In this document: positions 1-6,471 of the stretch, one piece after another | How the letters are laid out: every line of letters starts with the position of its first letter | How positions within the stretch are numbered: the first letter of the stretch is position 1 | From: an uncultured Celeribacter sp. | Lineage (GTDB): Bacteria; Pseudomonadota; Alphaproteobacteria; Rhodobacterales; Rhodobacteraceae | Direction: 5' to 3' | DNA length: 64,000 nt | Assembly (NCBI RefSeq): GCF_963676475.1 | Contig: NZ_OY781107.1 | Location: 310,001 to 374,000 of the forward strand | Position numbers and translations under genes: made by a program | The notes under the pieces: generated by a model | Seen by the model: the letters and a program-made list of their open reading frames with translations, nothing else | Databases searched by the model: none | Told to the model about the DNA's origin: nothing

Positions 1-1
1 C

Positions 2-148
2 TCCATGCGCTTCGCCGTCCGTCACGGCACGCTCTTCCGCGCCCGTGCGTTTGGCGTGGTGGCCACGGACGGCCACGTCGCGATCTCCGCCGCGCAGGAT
101 CAGATCGGGACTATGCCGGAAGAGGGCGAGGACTGCGCGGCAGGGTGA
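2..148 (+). CDS. C-terminal end of an unidentified protein (5' cut by window)
   Basis: An open frame enters from the left edge and stops with TGA at 146-148, giving 48 residues that end in an acidic tail (PEEGEDCAAG). Codon use is GC-rich like the chromosome. The part visible (segment GVVATDGHVAISAAQDQIG) matches no family I recognise. It lies on the strand opposite to the ribosomal genes, between rplP and whatever follows, so the S10/spc cluster is interrupted here. Because the start is outside the window, even the reading frame is only probable. Confidence 0.35.
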   Translation, partial: SMRFAVRHGTLFRARAFGVVATDGHVAISAAQDQIGTMPEEGEDCAAG

Positions 149-262
149 CGTCGGCGTTGCGCATTGGGTTGGAGATTGAGGTAACTTGAATGGGTGAATT
201 CAGAAACCCATTTCCTTAAGGCACCTTCAGCACGACTTATTGACAATTGAGGAGAAAATCTA

Positions 263-511
263 ATGAAGAGCATTAGCTTAGCGCCCGATGGTAGCTACGT
301 AGCCGGACAAGCGCGCCTTTGCCCAGACGGAAGTTATGTGGGAGATGGTGGGCCTATTTCTTTAGCTCCAGATGGAACATATGTCGCGGGGCGCCCACAA
401 CTAGCCCCCGATGGGACTTATGTGGGTGGGTACGGGCGACCGACTTTGGCACCCGATGGCACTTATGTTTCAGGCCCAGCTATACTCGCGCCAAATGGCA
501 AATACGTTTAA
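263..511 (+). CDS. 82-aa tandem-repeat microprotein, six (L-x-PDG-x-YV) units
   Basis: The start ATG at 263 is preceded by GAGGAGAAA, a good ribosome binding site with about 8 nt spacing. The protein is built almost wholly of six units of 9-17 residues, each with the core [SL]-x-P-[DN]-G-[ST/K]-Y-V: LAPDGSYV, LCPDGSYV, LAPDGTYV twice, LAPDGTYV, LAPNGKYV. Glycine-rich linkers (AGQ, GDGGP, AGRP, GGYGRP, SGPA) separate them. There is no signal peptide, membrane segment or charge cluster. PDG turns followed by a T-Y-V strand suggest stacked beta-hairpins. The repeats resemble single PD40 blades but are far too short for a propeller. The codons of the units vary at synonymous positions, so the peptide is under selection. 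The function is unknown. It is followed by a strong terminator. Confidence 0.75.
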   Translation: MKSISLAPDGSYVAGQARLCPDGSYVGDGGPISLAPDGTYVAGRPQLAPDGTYVGGYGRPTLAPDGTYVSGPAILAPNGKYV

Positions 512-538
512 TTTCGTATTAAAATCGCTATGACAAAA

Positions 539-572
539 CCCCCGCCGATGTCTCAGCGGGGGTCTTCTTTTT
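539..572. terminator. Bidirectional intrinsic terminator between repeat protein and rplP
   Basis: A seven-base-pair GC stem (539-545 with 556-562) has a ten-base loop. It is followed on the plus strand by a pyrimidine/T tract (563-572) and on the minus strand by TTTTGTCA. It can end the repeat-protein transcript and the rplP transcript coming the other way, and it marks the end of the ribosomal transcription unit. Confidence 0.8.
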
Positions 573-585
573 CAACCGGGCATGG

Positions 586-614
586 TCTCATCGTTTCTTT
601 GAAACGACTGCCAC
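586..614. repeat. Dispersed hairpin repeat, copy 1 (TCTCATyG...ACTGCCAC)
   Basis: The unit begins TCTCATCG, contains a perfect six-base-pair hairpin CGTTTC-ttt-GAAACG (592-606), and ends ACTGCCAC. Three relatives with the same flanks but different hairpin arms lie near the tuf genes at 7480, 30013 and 30156. This copy sits 37 nt downstream of the rplP stop codon. A second perfect hairpin, GAAAACGC-attc-GCGTTTTC at 625-644, lies between it and rplP. Confidence 0.5.
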
Positions 615-650
615 ATGCTGGCCAGAAAACGCATTCGCGTTTTCGACCTC

Positions 651-1064
651 TTACCAGTCTTCGCGAACCACGGTGCGGGTTTTGATCGGGAGTTTCATCG
701 CGGCAAGGCGCAGGGCCTCACGTGCGACGTCTTCCGAAACGCCGTCCAGTTCGAACATCACGCGGCCGGGTTTGACTTTGCAGACCCAACGGTCCACGGA
801 GCCTTTACCTTTACCCATACGCACTTCGACGGGCTTTGCGGTCACCGGGGTGTCCGGGAAGATACGGATCCAGACCCGACCCTGACGCTTCATGTGACGC
901 GTCATGGCACGGCGTGCAGCTTCGATCTGACGCGCGGTGATGCGCTCGGGCTCGACGGCTTTGAGGCCGAAGGTGCCGAAGTTCAGATCGGAACCGCCTT
1001 TTGCCTCACCGTGAATCCGGCCTTTGTGCATTTTGCGGAATTTTGAACGCTTTGGCTGAAGCAT
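651..1064 (-). CDS. rplP: 50S ribosomal protein L16
   Basis: At 137 residues this is the normal length for L16, an essential 50S protein near the A-site and peptidyl transferase centre. The N-terminus MLQPKRSKFRKMHKGR and the segment RVWIRIFPDTPVTAKPVEVRMGKGKG are diagnostic. It is the last gene of the S10 segment here. The usual next genes (rpmC, rpsQ, rplN) do not follow; a plus-strand repeat-protein gene and a bidirectional terminator do. It starts 13 nt after the rpsC stop codon. Confidence 0.98.
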   Translation of the reverse strand: MLQPKRSKFRKMHKGRIHGEAKGGSDLNFGTFGLKAVEPERITARQIEAARRAMTRHMKRQGRVWIRIFPDTPVTAKPVEVRMGKGKGSVDRWVCKVKPGRVMFELDGVSEDVAREALRLAAMKLPIKTRTVVREDW

Positions 1065-1077
1065 GTCTCAGACCTCC

Positions 1078-1788
1078 TTAGCGACGGCCGCCGCGGTCAC
1101 CGCGAGGTGCCGGACCGGCTTGGGCTTCTTCGGCGCGACGGTCACGAGCCTGCGGGTCGTGTTCCATGATCTCGCCTTTGAAGATCCAGGTTTTGATGCC
1201 AATGATGCCGTAAGCCGTGGTTGCTTCAGCATGCGCGTAGTCGATGTCTGCACGCAGGGTGTGAAGCGGAACGCGACCTTCGCGGTACCATTCGGTACGC
1301 GCAATCTCAGCACCACCAAGACGACCGGCAACGTTCACGCGGATGCCGAGGGCACCCATACGCATGGCGTTCTGCACGGCGCGTTTCATGGCACGACGGA
1401 AGGACACACGACGCTCGAGCTGCTGAGCGATGGACTCGGCCACGAGGGCAGCGTCCAGCTCGGGCTTGCGCACTTCAACGATGTTGAGGTGCAGCTCGCT
1501 GTCGGTCATCGCAGCGACTTTCTTGCGCAGACCTTCGATGTCTGCACCTTTCTTGCCGATGATGACACCCGGACGTGCGGTGTGGATCGTGACGCGGCAC
1601 TTTTTGTGCGGACGCTCGATGATCACACGGCTGATGCCGGCTTGTTTGCATTCTTCCTTGATGAACTCACGGATCTTGATGTCTTCGAGAAGAAGATCAC
1701 CGTAGTCCTTGCTGTCGGCGTACCAGCGGCTATCCCAGGTGCGGTTGACCTGGAGACGCATGCCAATCGGGTTAACCTTATGACCCAT
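1078..1788 (-). CDS. rpsC: 30S ribosomal protein S3
   Basis: The protein has 236 residues. The start MGHKVNPIGMRL and the KH-domain segment PGVIIGKKGADIEGLRKKV are typical of S3, which forms the mRNA entry channel with S4 and S5. The C-terminal extension is rich in Ala, Gly, Pro and Arg, as in other alphaproteobacteria. The start codon overlaps the rplV stop in a TAATG arrangement, so the two are probably translationally coupled. Confidence 0.98.
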   Translation of the reverse strand: MGHKVNPIGMRLQVNRTWDSRWYADSKDYGDLLLEDIKIREFIKEECKQAGISRVIIERPHKKCRVTIHTARPGVIIGKKGADIEGLRKKVAAMTDSELHLNIVEVRKPELDAALVAESIAQQLERRVSFRRAMKRAVQNAMRMGALGIRVNVAGRLGGAEIARTEWYREGRVPLHTLRADIDYAHAEATTAYGIIGIKTWIFKGEIMEHDPQARDRRAEEAQAGPAPRGDRGGRR

Positions 1789-2168
1789 TAGTTTTGCTCC
1801 TCAACTTGACGCACCTTGATGGTGATTTCCGCGAACGGCTTCATGATCTTGCCGAAACGACCACGGGCACGGGGACGACCGCGCTTCATGGTCAGGTTCT
1901 TGCCGACCCAAGCTTCGGCGACGATGAGTTCATCGACGTCGAGACCGTGGTTGTTCTCGGCATTGGCAATGGCGGACTGAAGGCATTTCTTCACGTCCAC
2001 AGCGATACGCTTGTTGGAGAAAGTGAGGTCCGTGAGGGCCTTGTCCACTTTCTTACCACGGATCATCTGAGCCACGAGGTTCAGTTTCTGCGGCGAAACG
2101 CGAAGCATTTTGGTTTTGGCCATAGCTTCGTTGTCAGCCACGCGACGGGGATTTGCAACCTTACCCAT
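1788..2168 (-). CDS. rplV: 50S ribosomal protein L22
   Basis: The protein has 126 residues and is a component of the polypeptide exit tunnel. The core (RVSPQKLNLVAQMIRGKKV, then the C-terminal hairpin KRGRPRARGRFGKIMKPFAEITI) is clearly L22. The first residues MGKVANPRRVADNEAMAKTKML follow the alphaproteobacterial pattern. The gene starts 3 nt after rpsS and overlaps rpsC by one base. Confidence 0.98.
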   Translation of the reverse strand: MGKVANPRRVADNEAMAKTKMLRVSPQKLNLVAQMIRGKKVDKALTDLTFSNKRIAVDVKKCLQSAIANAENNHGLDVDELIVAEAWVGKNLTMKRGRPRARGRFGKIMKPFAEITIKVRQVEEQN

Positions 2169-2171
2169 GAC

Positions 2172-2450
2172 TTATTTCCGTTTCGCTTTTTTGTCTGCGG
2201 CGTGACCGTAGTAGGTGCGGGTCGGTGCATATTCACCGAACTTCTGACCGATCATGTCTTCCGAGACGTTGACGGGGATGTGCTTCTGACCGTTGTACAC
2301 ACCAAAGGTGAGGCCAACGAACTGAGGCAGGATGGTGGAACGGCGGGACCAGATCTTGATGACCTCGTTGCGACCGCTCTCGCGAGCTTTTTCGGCCTTC
2401 TTGAGGACGTAAGCGTCCACAAACGGGCCTTTCCAGACAGAACGTGCCAT
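2172..2450 (-). CDS. rpsS: 30S ribosomal protein S19
   Basis: The protein has 92 residues and begins MARSVWKGPFVDAYVLKKAEK, the standard S19 opening. The central WSRRSTILPQFVGLTFGVYNG motif follows. S19 sits in the head of the small subunit with S13. The gene lies between rplB and rplV with gaps of only 3 nt. Confidence 0.98.
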   Translation of the reverse strand: MARSVWKGPFVDAYVLKKAEKARESGRNEVIKIWSRRSTILPQFVGLTFGVYNGQKHIPVNVSEDMIGQKFGEYAPTRTYYGHAADKKAKRK

Positions 2451-2453
2451 ATC

Positions 2454-3296
2454 TTAGCGACCCTTCTTCTTGGCGTGACGCGAGCGAATGATGAGCTTGC
2501 TGGACGCCTTGTTCTTGTTGCGCGTTTTCGCGCCTTTCGTCGGTTTACCCCACGGCGTCACCGGGTGACGACCACCAGAGGTCCGGCCTTCACCACCACC
2601 ATGGGGGTGGTCGATCGGGTTCATAACCACACCACGCACGGAGGGACGGATGCCCTTGTGGCGGTTACGACCGGCTTTACCGATGTTCTGGTTGGAGTTG
2701 TCAGGGTTGGACACGGCACCGACGGTGCACATGCATTCCTGACGCACGAGACGCAGTTCGCCAGAAGAGAGGCGGATCTGGGCGTAGCCACCGTCACGAC
2801 CCACGAATTGGGCGTAGGTGCCGGCTGCGCGGGCGATCTGACCACCTTTACCGGGCTTCAGCTCGACGTTGTGGACGATCGTACCGATCGGCAGACCCGA
2901 GAACGGCATGGCGTTGCCGGGCTTCACGTCAGCTTTGGCGGAGGCGATGACTTTGTCGCCGACGGCCAGACGCTGCGGAGCCAGGATGTAAGCCTGTTCG
3001 CCGTCTTCGTATTTGATGAGCGCGATGAACGCGGTGCGGTTCGGGTCATATTCGATCCGTTCCACGGTTGCTGCGACGTCAAACTTGTTCCGCTTGAAGT
3101 CGACGATGCGATAGAGACGCTTTGCCCCGCCGCCTTTGCGGCGCATCGTGATCCGTCCGGTGTTGTTCCGGCCGCCGTTCTTGGTCAAACCCTCGGTGAG
3201 AGATTTGACCGGACGCCCTTTCCAAAGCTCCGAACGGTCGATCAGAACCAACCCACGTTGGCCAGGCGTCGTCGGTTTATACGACTTGAGTGCCAT
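2454..3296 (-). CDS. rplB: 50S ribosomal protein L2
   Basis: The protein has 280 residues. The ATG at 3296 gives the canonical start MALKSYKPTTPGQRGLV; the open frame continues 37 codons further upstream, but that stretch is unlike L2 and is rejected. The highly conserved peptidyl-transferase-proximal segment NPIDHPHGGGEGR near the C-terminus is intact. Unlike in most bacteria the gene does not directly follow rplW. A terminator, a membrane-protein gene and a likely promoter lie between them, so rplB heads its own transcript (rplB-rpsS-rplV-rpsC-rplP). Confidence 0.98.
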   Translation of the reverse strand: MALKSYKPTTPGQRGLVLIDRSELWKGRPVKSLTEGLTKNGGRNNTGRITMRRKGGGAKRLYRIVDFKRNKFDVAATVERIEYDPNRTAFIALIKYEDGEQAYILAPQRLAVGDKVIASAKADVKPGNAMPFSGLPIGTIVHNVELKPGKGGQIARAAGTYAQFVGRDGGYAQIRLSSGELRLVRQECMCTVGAVSNPDNSNQNIGKAGRNRHKGIRPSVRGVVMNPIDHPHGGGEGRTSGGRHPVTPWGKPTKGAKTRNKNKASSKLIIRSRHAKKKGR

Positions 3297-3410
3297 AGTT
3301 TCTGTCTTCCGTTTGCTTTGGGTCTTTTGATGTAGCTCGTCTGCTACGACCCGTTTTCGTCTAAGGCCGGGGGCTCTCGTGACTGTCGTCTGACCCTCGT
3401 CCCACACAAA

Positions 3411-3443
3411 TCACGGGCCCCAAGAACGAATCCGGGGCCGTGA
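3411..3443 (-). promoter_or_regulatory. Stem-loop in the rplB 5' leader
   Basis: Arms 3411-3421 and 3434-3443 pair over ten base pairs with one bulged G and a loop of about 12 nt. The structure would form a few bases after the predicted start of the rplB transcript and about 115 nt upstream of the L2 start codon. No T tract follows on either strand, so it is not a simple terminator. Leader structures of this kind can bind a ribosomal protein for feedback control; that role is inference. Confidence 0.45.
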
Positions 3444-3452
3444 GATGGGCGG

Positions 3453-3481
3453 GGTATAGTGGGTGTTGGAGGGGGAGTCTA
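3453..3481 (-). promoter_or_regulatory. Putative sigma-70 promoter for rplB
   Basis: Read on the minus strand, TAGACT (3481-3476) and TATACC (3458-3453) are separated by exactly 17 bases. The spacer is C-rich, as in the candidate promoters upstream of rpsJ and rplJ. A promoter is expected here because a terminator and an unrelated gene separate rplW from rplB. Confidence 0.5.
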
Positions 3482-3552
3482 TAGGGGAGTGGAAATAATC
3501 CACTCTGGGTGGGGTGTCGGATTAGCTTCCAAGATATGGAATGAATAATTCC

Positions 3553-4227
3553 TCAATGCCATGAGTAGTTGGGGCTTTCCGGATCATCACCAGAAAGGTT
3601 CAAATACATTTTTTCCATATCTAACTCTTCTGAGAAAAAAGCATCAACAGCCCACCAATAGTCCCCTTCACGAGGTACAATAGTAAGCAAGAAATCTTCA
3701 ATCTTAGTCTTTCCACCCAAATAACTGAGGGCGGAGAAGCACAAGACTTGTTGTAGACCAAGGCTCAACGCATCTGTCTGCAAAGCGTACTCCACTTTCA
3801 CATTCTTACGTGGCCCTATAACACGATTTTCGACAGTCCAGTATTTCACCATAGCAGCGGGTTCGTCTTCCCTTGACATTCCCAAGGCTATTTCCATCGC
3901 GTTTTCCATGCCTAAAAAACAATGAATATTTGTTGCCAATTTTGCTGGAAGATCACCAAAGTTATAAATGTCGAGAGTTAGGACGTTTTTCTGAGGATCA
4001 TAACTTCCAGAAATATCCACCTCTCTAACAGGATAGATAGTCCGATACTGATTGGCGAAAGTAGAAATAAAAACGGTAAGAACTGACGTTAAAGCCACAA
4101 GAAGTGACAGCGTAGCATTAGAGACCGGCAAAAATCTTCGCCAATTTTGCCAAGAGCCGCATTTGACACATACCTTTTGACCATCCTGCATTGCGGTCCT
4201 GCAAGCCCAACACTTCTTATTTGGCAA
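3553..4227 (-). CDS. Zinc-ribbon, single-pass membrane protein inserted between rplW and rplB
   Basis: The protein has 224 residues. The N-terminus carries a CxxC-x10-CxxC zinc ribbon (Cys6, Cys9, Cys20, Cys23). A hydrophobic helix follows at about residues 34-58, then a soluble C-terminal domain of about 160 residues. The topology would place the ribbon in the cytoplasm and the domain outside. I recognise no named family. Base composition is much more AT-rich than the ribosomal genes on both sides, and the codons differ, so recent acquisition is likely. The gene is on the same strand as its neighbours but is separated from rplW by a strong terminator, so it needs its own promoter. Confidence 0.85.
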   Translation of the reverse strand: MPNKKCWACRTAMQDGQKVCVKCGSWQNWRRFLPVSNATLSLLVALTSVLTVFISTFANQYRTIYPVREVDISGSYDPQKNVLTLDIYNFGDLPAKLATNIHCFLGMENAMEIALGMSREDEPAAMVKYWTVENRVIGPRKNVKVEYALQTDALSLGLQQVLCFSALSYLGGKTKIEDFLLTIVPREGDYWWAVDAFFSEELDMEKMYLNLSGDDPESPNYSWH

Positions 4228-4290
4228 ATAAACGTCCTCAAAATTCTAATGTTACGATGTCAGAATCCATCATGTTTTGAAATCCCGTCA

Positions 4291-4320
4291 ACAAAAAACC
4301 CCCCGGCTATCACCGAGGGG
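4291..4320 (-). terminator. Intrinsic terminator after rplW
   Basis: On the minus strand CCCCTCGG (4320-4313) pairs with CCGGGGGG over eight pairs including one G-U wobble. It is followed at once by six T residues and GTT. On the plus strand the same position is a mismatch, so the structure is directional. It ends the rpsJ-rplC-rplD-rplW transcript about 27 nt past the rplW stop, splitting the S10 operon. Confidence 0.85.
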
Positions 4321-4347
4321 CTTCTTCATTTCTACCAGTTCTAAAAC

Positions 4348-4644
4348 TTAGAGACCGGTGGTCACGTCGATGGCGTTGCCGTCTTCGAGGGTGACATAGG
4401 CTTTTTTGACGTCTTTACGCTTGCCCGGCTGACCGCGGAACCGCTTGGTCTTACCTTTGGTGACAACCGTGTTGACCGCTTTCACCTTCACACCAAAAAG
4501 CTCTTCAACAGCTTTTTTGATCTGCGGTTTGTTGGAGTCGATGGCGACTTCAAACACCACAGCACCAGCCTCGGAAGCCATGGTGGCTTTCTCGGTGATG
4601 ATCGGCTTGCGGATCACGTCGTAGAGTTCAGCTTTGTTGGTCAT
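4348..4644 (-). CDS. rplW: 50S ribosomal protein L23
   Basis: The protein has 98 residues. The start region DVIRKPIITEKATMASE and the loop KGKTKRFRGQPGKRKDVKKAYV identify L23, which docks trigger factor and SRP at the exit tunnel. The start overlaps the rplD stop by four bases (ATGA). Here it is the last gene of a four-gene transcript, because a terminator follows instead of rplB. Confidence 0.98.
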   Translation of the reverse strand: MTNKAELYDVIRKPIITEKATMASEAGAVVFEVAIDSNKPQIKKAVEELFGVKVKAVNTVVTKGKTKRFRGQPGKRKDVKKAYVTLEDGNAIDVTTGL

Positions 4645-5237
4645 TTCAGGCGAGCCTCCAGAGCTTCGACACCTGCTTTTGTGATCACGAGCGTGTCACG
4701 TTTCAGGATGTCATAGACGTTGGCGCCAATGGTCGGCAGCACGTCGACGCCAGCGAGGTTCGCAGCCGCAGCTTTGAAGTTCGCATCAACGTCAGCGCCG
4801 TCGATCACCAGAACGCGTTTCCAGCCCTGCTCCTTGACCGCTTTGGCGAGCAATGCGGTTTTGGCTTCGGCGAGTTTCGCATCTTCGATAATCACGAGGT
4901 TACCGGAGGCGGCTTTTGCCGAAAGAGCGTGACGCAGACCGAGCTTACGGAATTTCTTCGTAAGATCGTGGCCGTGCGAACGCGGGGTCGGGCCTTTGTA
5001 GATACCACCTTTGCGGAAGATCGGCGCCTTGCGGGACCCGTGACGTGCGCCGCCGGTGCCTTTTTGGCGATAGATCTTCTTGGTGGAGTAGGACACTTCC
5101 GAGCGGGTCTTGACCTTGTGGGTGCCCTGCTGCGCGTTGTTGCGCTGCCAGCGAACCACGCGGTGCAGGATGTCTGCACGCGGCTCAAGACCGAAGAGAG
5201 CCTCGTCGAGGTCCAGTTTGATCACGTTGAAAGTCAT
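4641..5237 (-). CDS. rplD: 50S ribosomal protein L4
   Basis: The protein has 198 residues and contains the L4 segments LFGLEPRADILHRVVRWQR and KIYRQKGTGGARHGSR, the latter part of the exit-tunnel loop. The N-terminus MTFNVIKLDLDEALFGLEP is about seven residues shorter than the usual start, in which a glycine-rich turn precedes the E/DxFGLEPR motif, so a short internal deletion is likely. Four-base overlaps with rplC upstream and rplW downstream indicate coupled translation. In E. coli L4 also represses its own operon. Confidence 0.97.
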   Translation of the reverse strand: MTFNVIKLDLDEALFGLEPRADILHRVVRWQRNNAQQGTHKVKTRSEVSYSTKKIYRQKGTGGARHGSRKAPIFRKGGIYKGPTPRSHGHDLTKKFRKLGLRHALSAKAASGNLVIIEDAKLAEAKTALLAKAVKEQGWKRVLVIDGADVDANFKAAAANLAGVDVLPTIGANVYDILKRDTLVITKAGVEALEARLK

Positions 5238-5971
5238 GCTTCACCCCCTTCTGCCGGAGCTTCTTCAGCCGGAGCTGCAGTCGCTTCAGAGGCAGCGGAT
5301 TTCAGAGCAGCCGGGAGCGGCGCGTTCTCGGGGAACGGCTTTTTCACGGCGTCTTTGATGGTGACCCAGCCACCTTTGGAGCCCGGAACAGCGCCTTTGA
5401 CCATGATCAGACCACGGTCGGCGTCCGTGCGGACAACCTGGAGGTTTTGGGTGGTGACACGGGCAGCCCCCATGTGACCGGCCATCTTTTTCCCTTTGAA
5501 CACACGGCCCGGGTCCTGACACTGACCGGTGGAACCGTGGGAACGGTGGGAGATGGACACACCGTGCGAGGCACGCAGACCACCGAAGTTGTGGCGTTTC
5601 ATGGCACCGGCAAAACCTTTACCGATGGAGGTGCCGGAAACGTCAACGAACTGACCTTCGAAGTAATGGTCAGCGGAGATTTCCGCACCCACTTCGATCA
5701 GCTTGTCTTCGTCCACGCGGAACTCGGCCACTTTGCGTTTCGGGGCAACATTCGCCGCAGCGAAGTGACCACGCATCGCTTGCGAGGTGCGTTTTGCTTT
5801 TGCGGAGCCAGCGCCGAGCTGAACGGCAGTGTAGCCGTCTTTCTCGGAGGTGCGCTGAGCGACCACTTGCAGGTTGTCGAGTTGGAGAACGGTCACAGGA
5901 ATCTGTTTGCCGTCTTCCATGAAGAGGCGGGTCATGCCGACCTTCTTCGCGATAACACCAGAGCGCAACAT
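5234..5971 (-). CDS. rplC: 50S ribosomal protein L3
   Basis: The protein has 245 residues. The start MLRSGVIAKKVGMTRLFMEDG and the segment NFGGLRASHGVSISHRSHGSTGQCQDPGRVFKGKKMAGHMG are standard L3; the glutamine in GSTGQCQ is the residue methylated in enterobacteria. The C-terminus carries an Ala/Glu/Pro-rich tail of about 20 residues, common in Rhodobacteraceae. It lies 15 nt after rpsJ and overlaps rplD by four bases. Confidence 0.98.
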   Translation of the reverse strand: MLRSGVIAKKVGMTRLFMEDGKQIPVTVLQLDNLQVVAQRTSEKDGYTAVQLGAGSAKAKRTSQAMRGHFAAANVAPKRKVAEFRVDEDKLIEVGAEISADHYFEGQFVDVSGTSIGKGFAGAMKRHNFGGLRASHGVSISHRSHGSTGQCQDPGRVFKGKKMAGHMGAARVTTQNLQVVRTDADRGLIMVKGAVPGSKGGWVTIKDAVKKPFPENAPLPAALKSAASEATAAPAEEAPAEGGEA

Positions 5972-5986
5972 ATCTGATTGCCCCCC

Positions 5987-6295
5987 TTAGACTTTGATCT
6001 CGACGTCCACACCAGCGGCGAGGTCGAGCTTCATCAGCGCGTCCACGGTCTGGGGGGTCGGGTCAACGATGTCGAGCAGACGCTTGTGCGTGCGGATCTC
6101 GAACTGATCGCGGGATTTCTTGTCGATGTGAGGACCACGGAGAACCGTGAACTTCTCAATCTTGTTCGGCAGCGGGATCGGGCCACGGACCTGAGCGCCA
6201 GTGCGCTTTGCCGTGTTGACGATTTCCTGGGTGCTGGAGTCGAGCACGCGGAAATCAAATGCCTTCAGCCGAATACGGATGTTCTGGCCTTGCAT
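5987..6295 (-). CDS. rpsJ: 30S ribosomal protein S10 / NusE
   Basis: The protein has 102 residues, beginning MQGQNIRIRLKAFDFRVLDSS and containing GPIPLPNKIEKFTVLRGPHIDKKSRDQFEIRTHKR, both diagnostic. Besides its ribosomal role, S10 acts as NusE in transcription antitermination with NusB and NusG. It is the first gene of its transcript: a good promoter lies 140 nt upstream, beyond which is a broken accessory gene rather than tuf. Confidence 0.98.
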   Translation of the reverse strand: MQGQNIRIRLKAFDFRVLDSSTQEIVNTAKRTGAQVRGPIPLPNKIEKFTVLRGPHIDKKSRDQFEIRTHKRLLDIVDPTPQTVDALMKLDLAAGVDVEIKV

Positions 6296-6433
6296 AGCAT
6301 TGCCTTTCTTAGGCTTATTGAGGTTGAGAGGTCGAGACCGGCTTATTCCGTCCCCACATCGAACCTTATGAAGCGGTTTTGCTTGGAGTGAGCGAATCCC
6401 TCTTCATACGTTCTCCCATGAGAGAACTCGCGC

Positions 6434-6462
6434 GATATAGAGGGGTATGGGCTTTGTGGCAA
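6434..6462 (-). promoter_or_regulatory. Sigma-70 promoter for rpsJ-rplC-rplD-rplW
   Basis: On the minus strand TTGCCA (6462-6457) and TATATC (6439-6434) are spaced by 17 bases. Transcription would begin near 6427, leaving a leader of about 130 nt. The leader starts at a small inverted repeat GTTCTC-ccatga-GAGAAC (6410-6427). The promoter lies directly after the pseudogene end at 6472. Confidence 0.7.
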
Positions 6463-6471
6463 GGGGTTTAG

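Noticed and set aside
240..245. TTGACA just upstream of the repeat-protein gene, as a -35 box
   Set aside because: It lies only about 18 bases from the start codon, leaving no room for a -10 box and leader with the ribosome binding site at 251.
3297..3407. 37-codon N-terminal extension of rplB
   Set aside because: It has no similarity to L2, and the canonical MALKSYKP start is at 3296.
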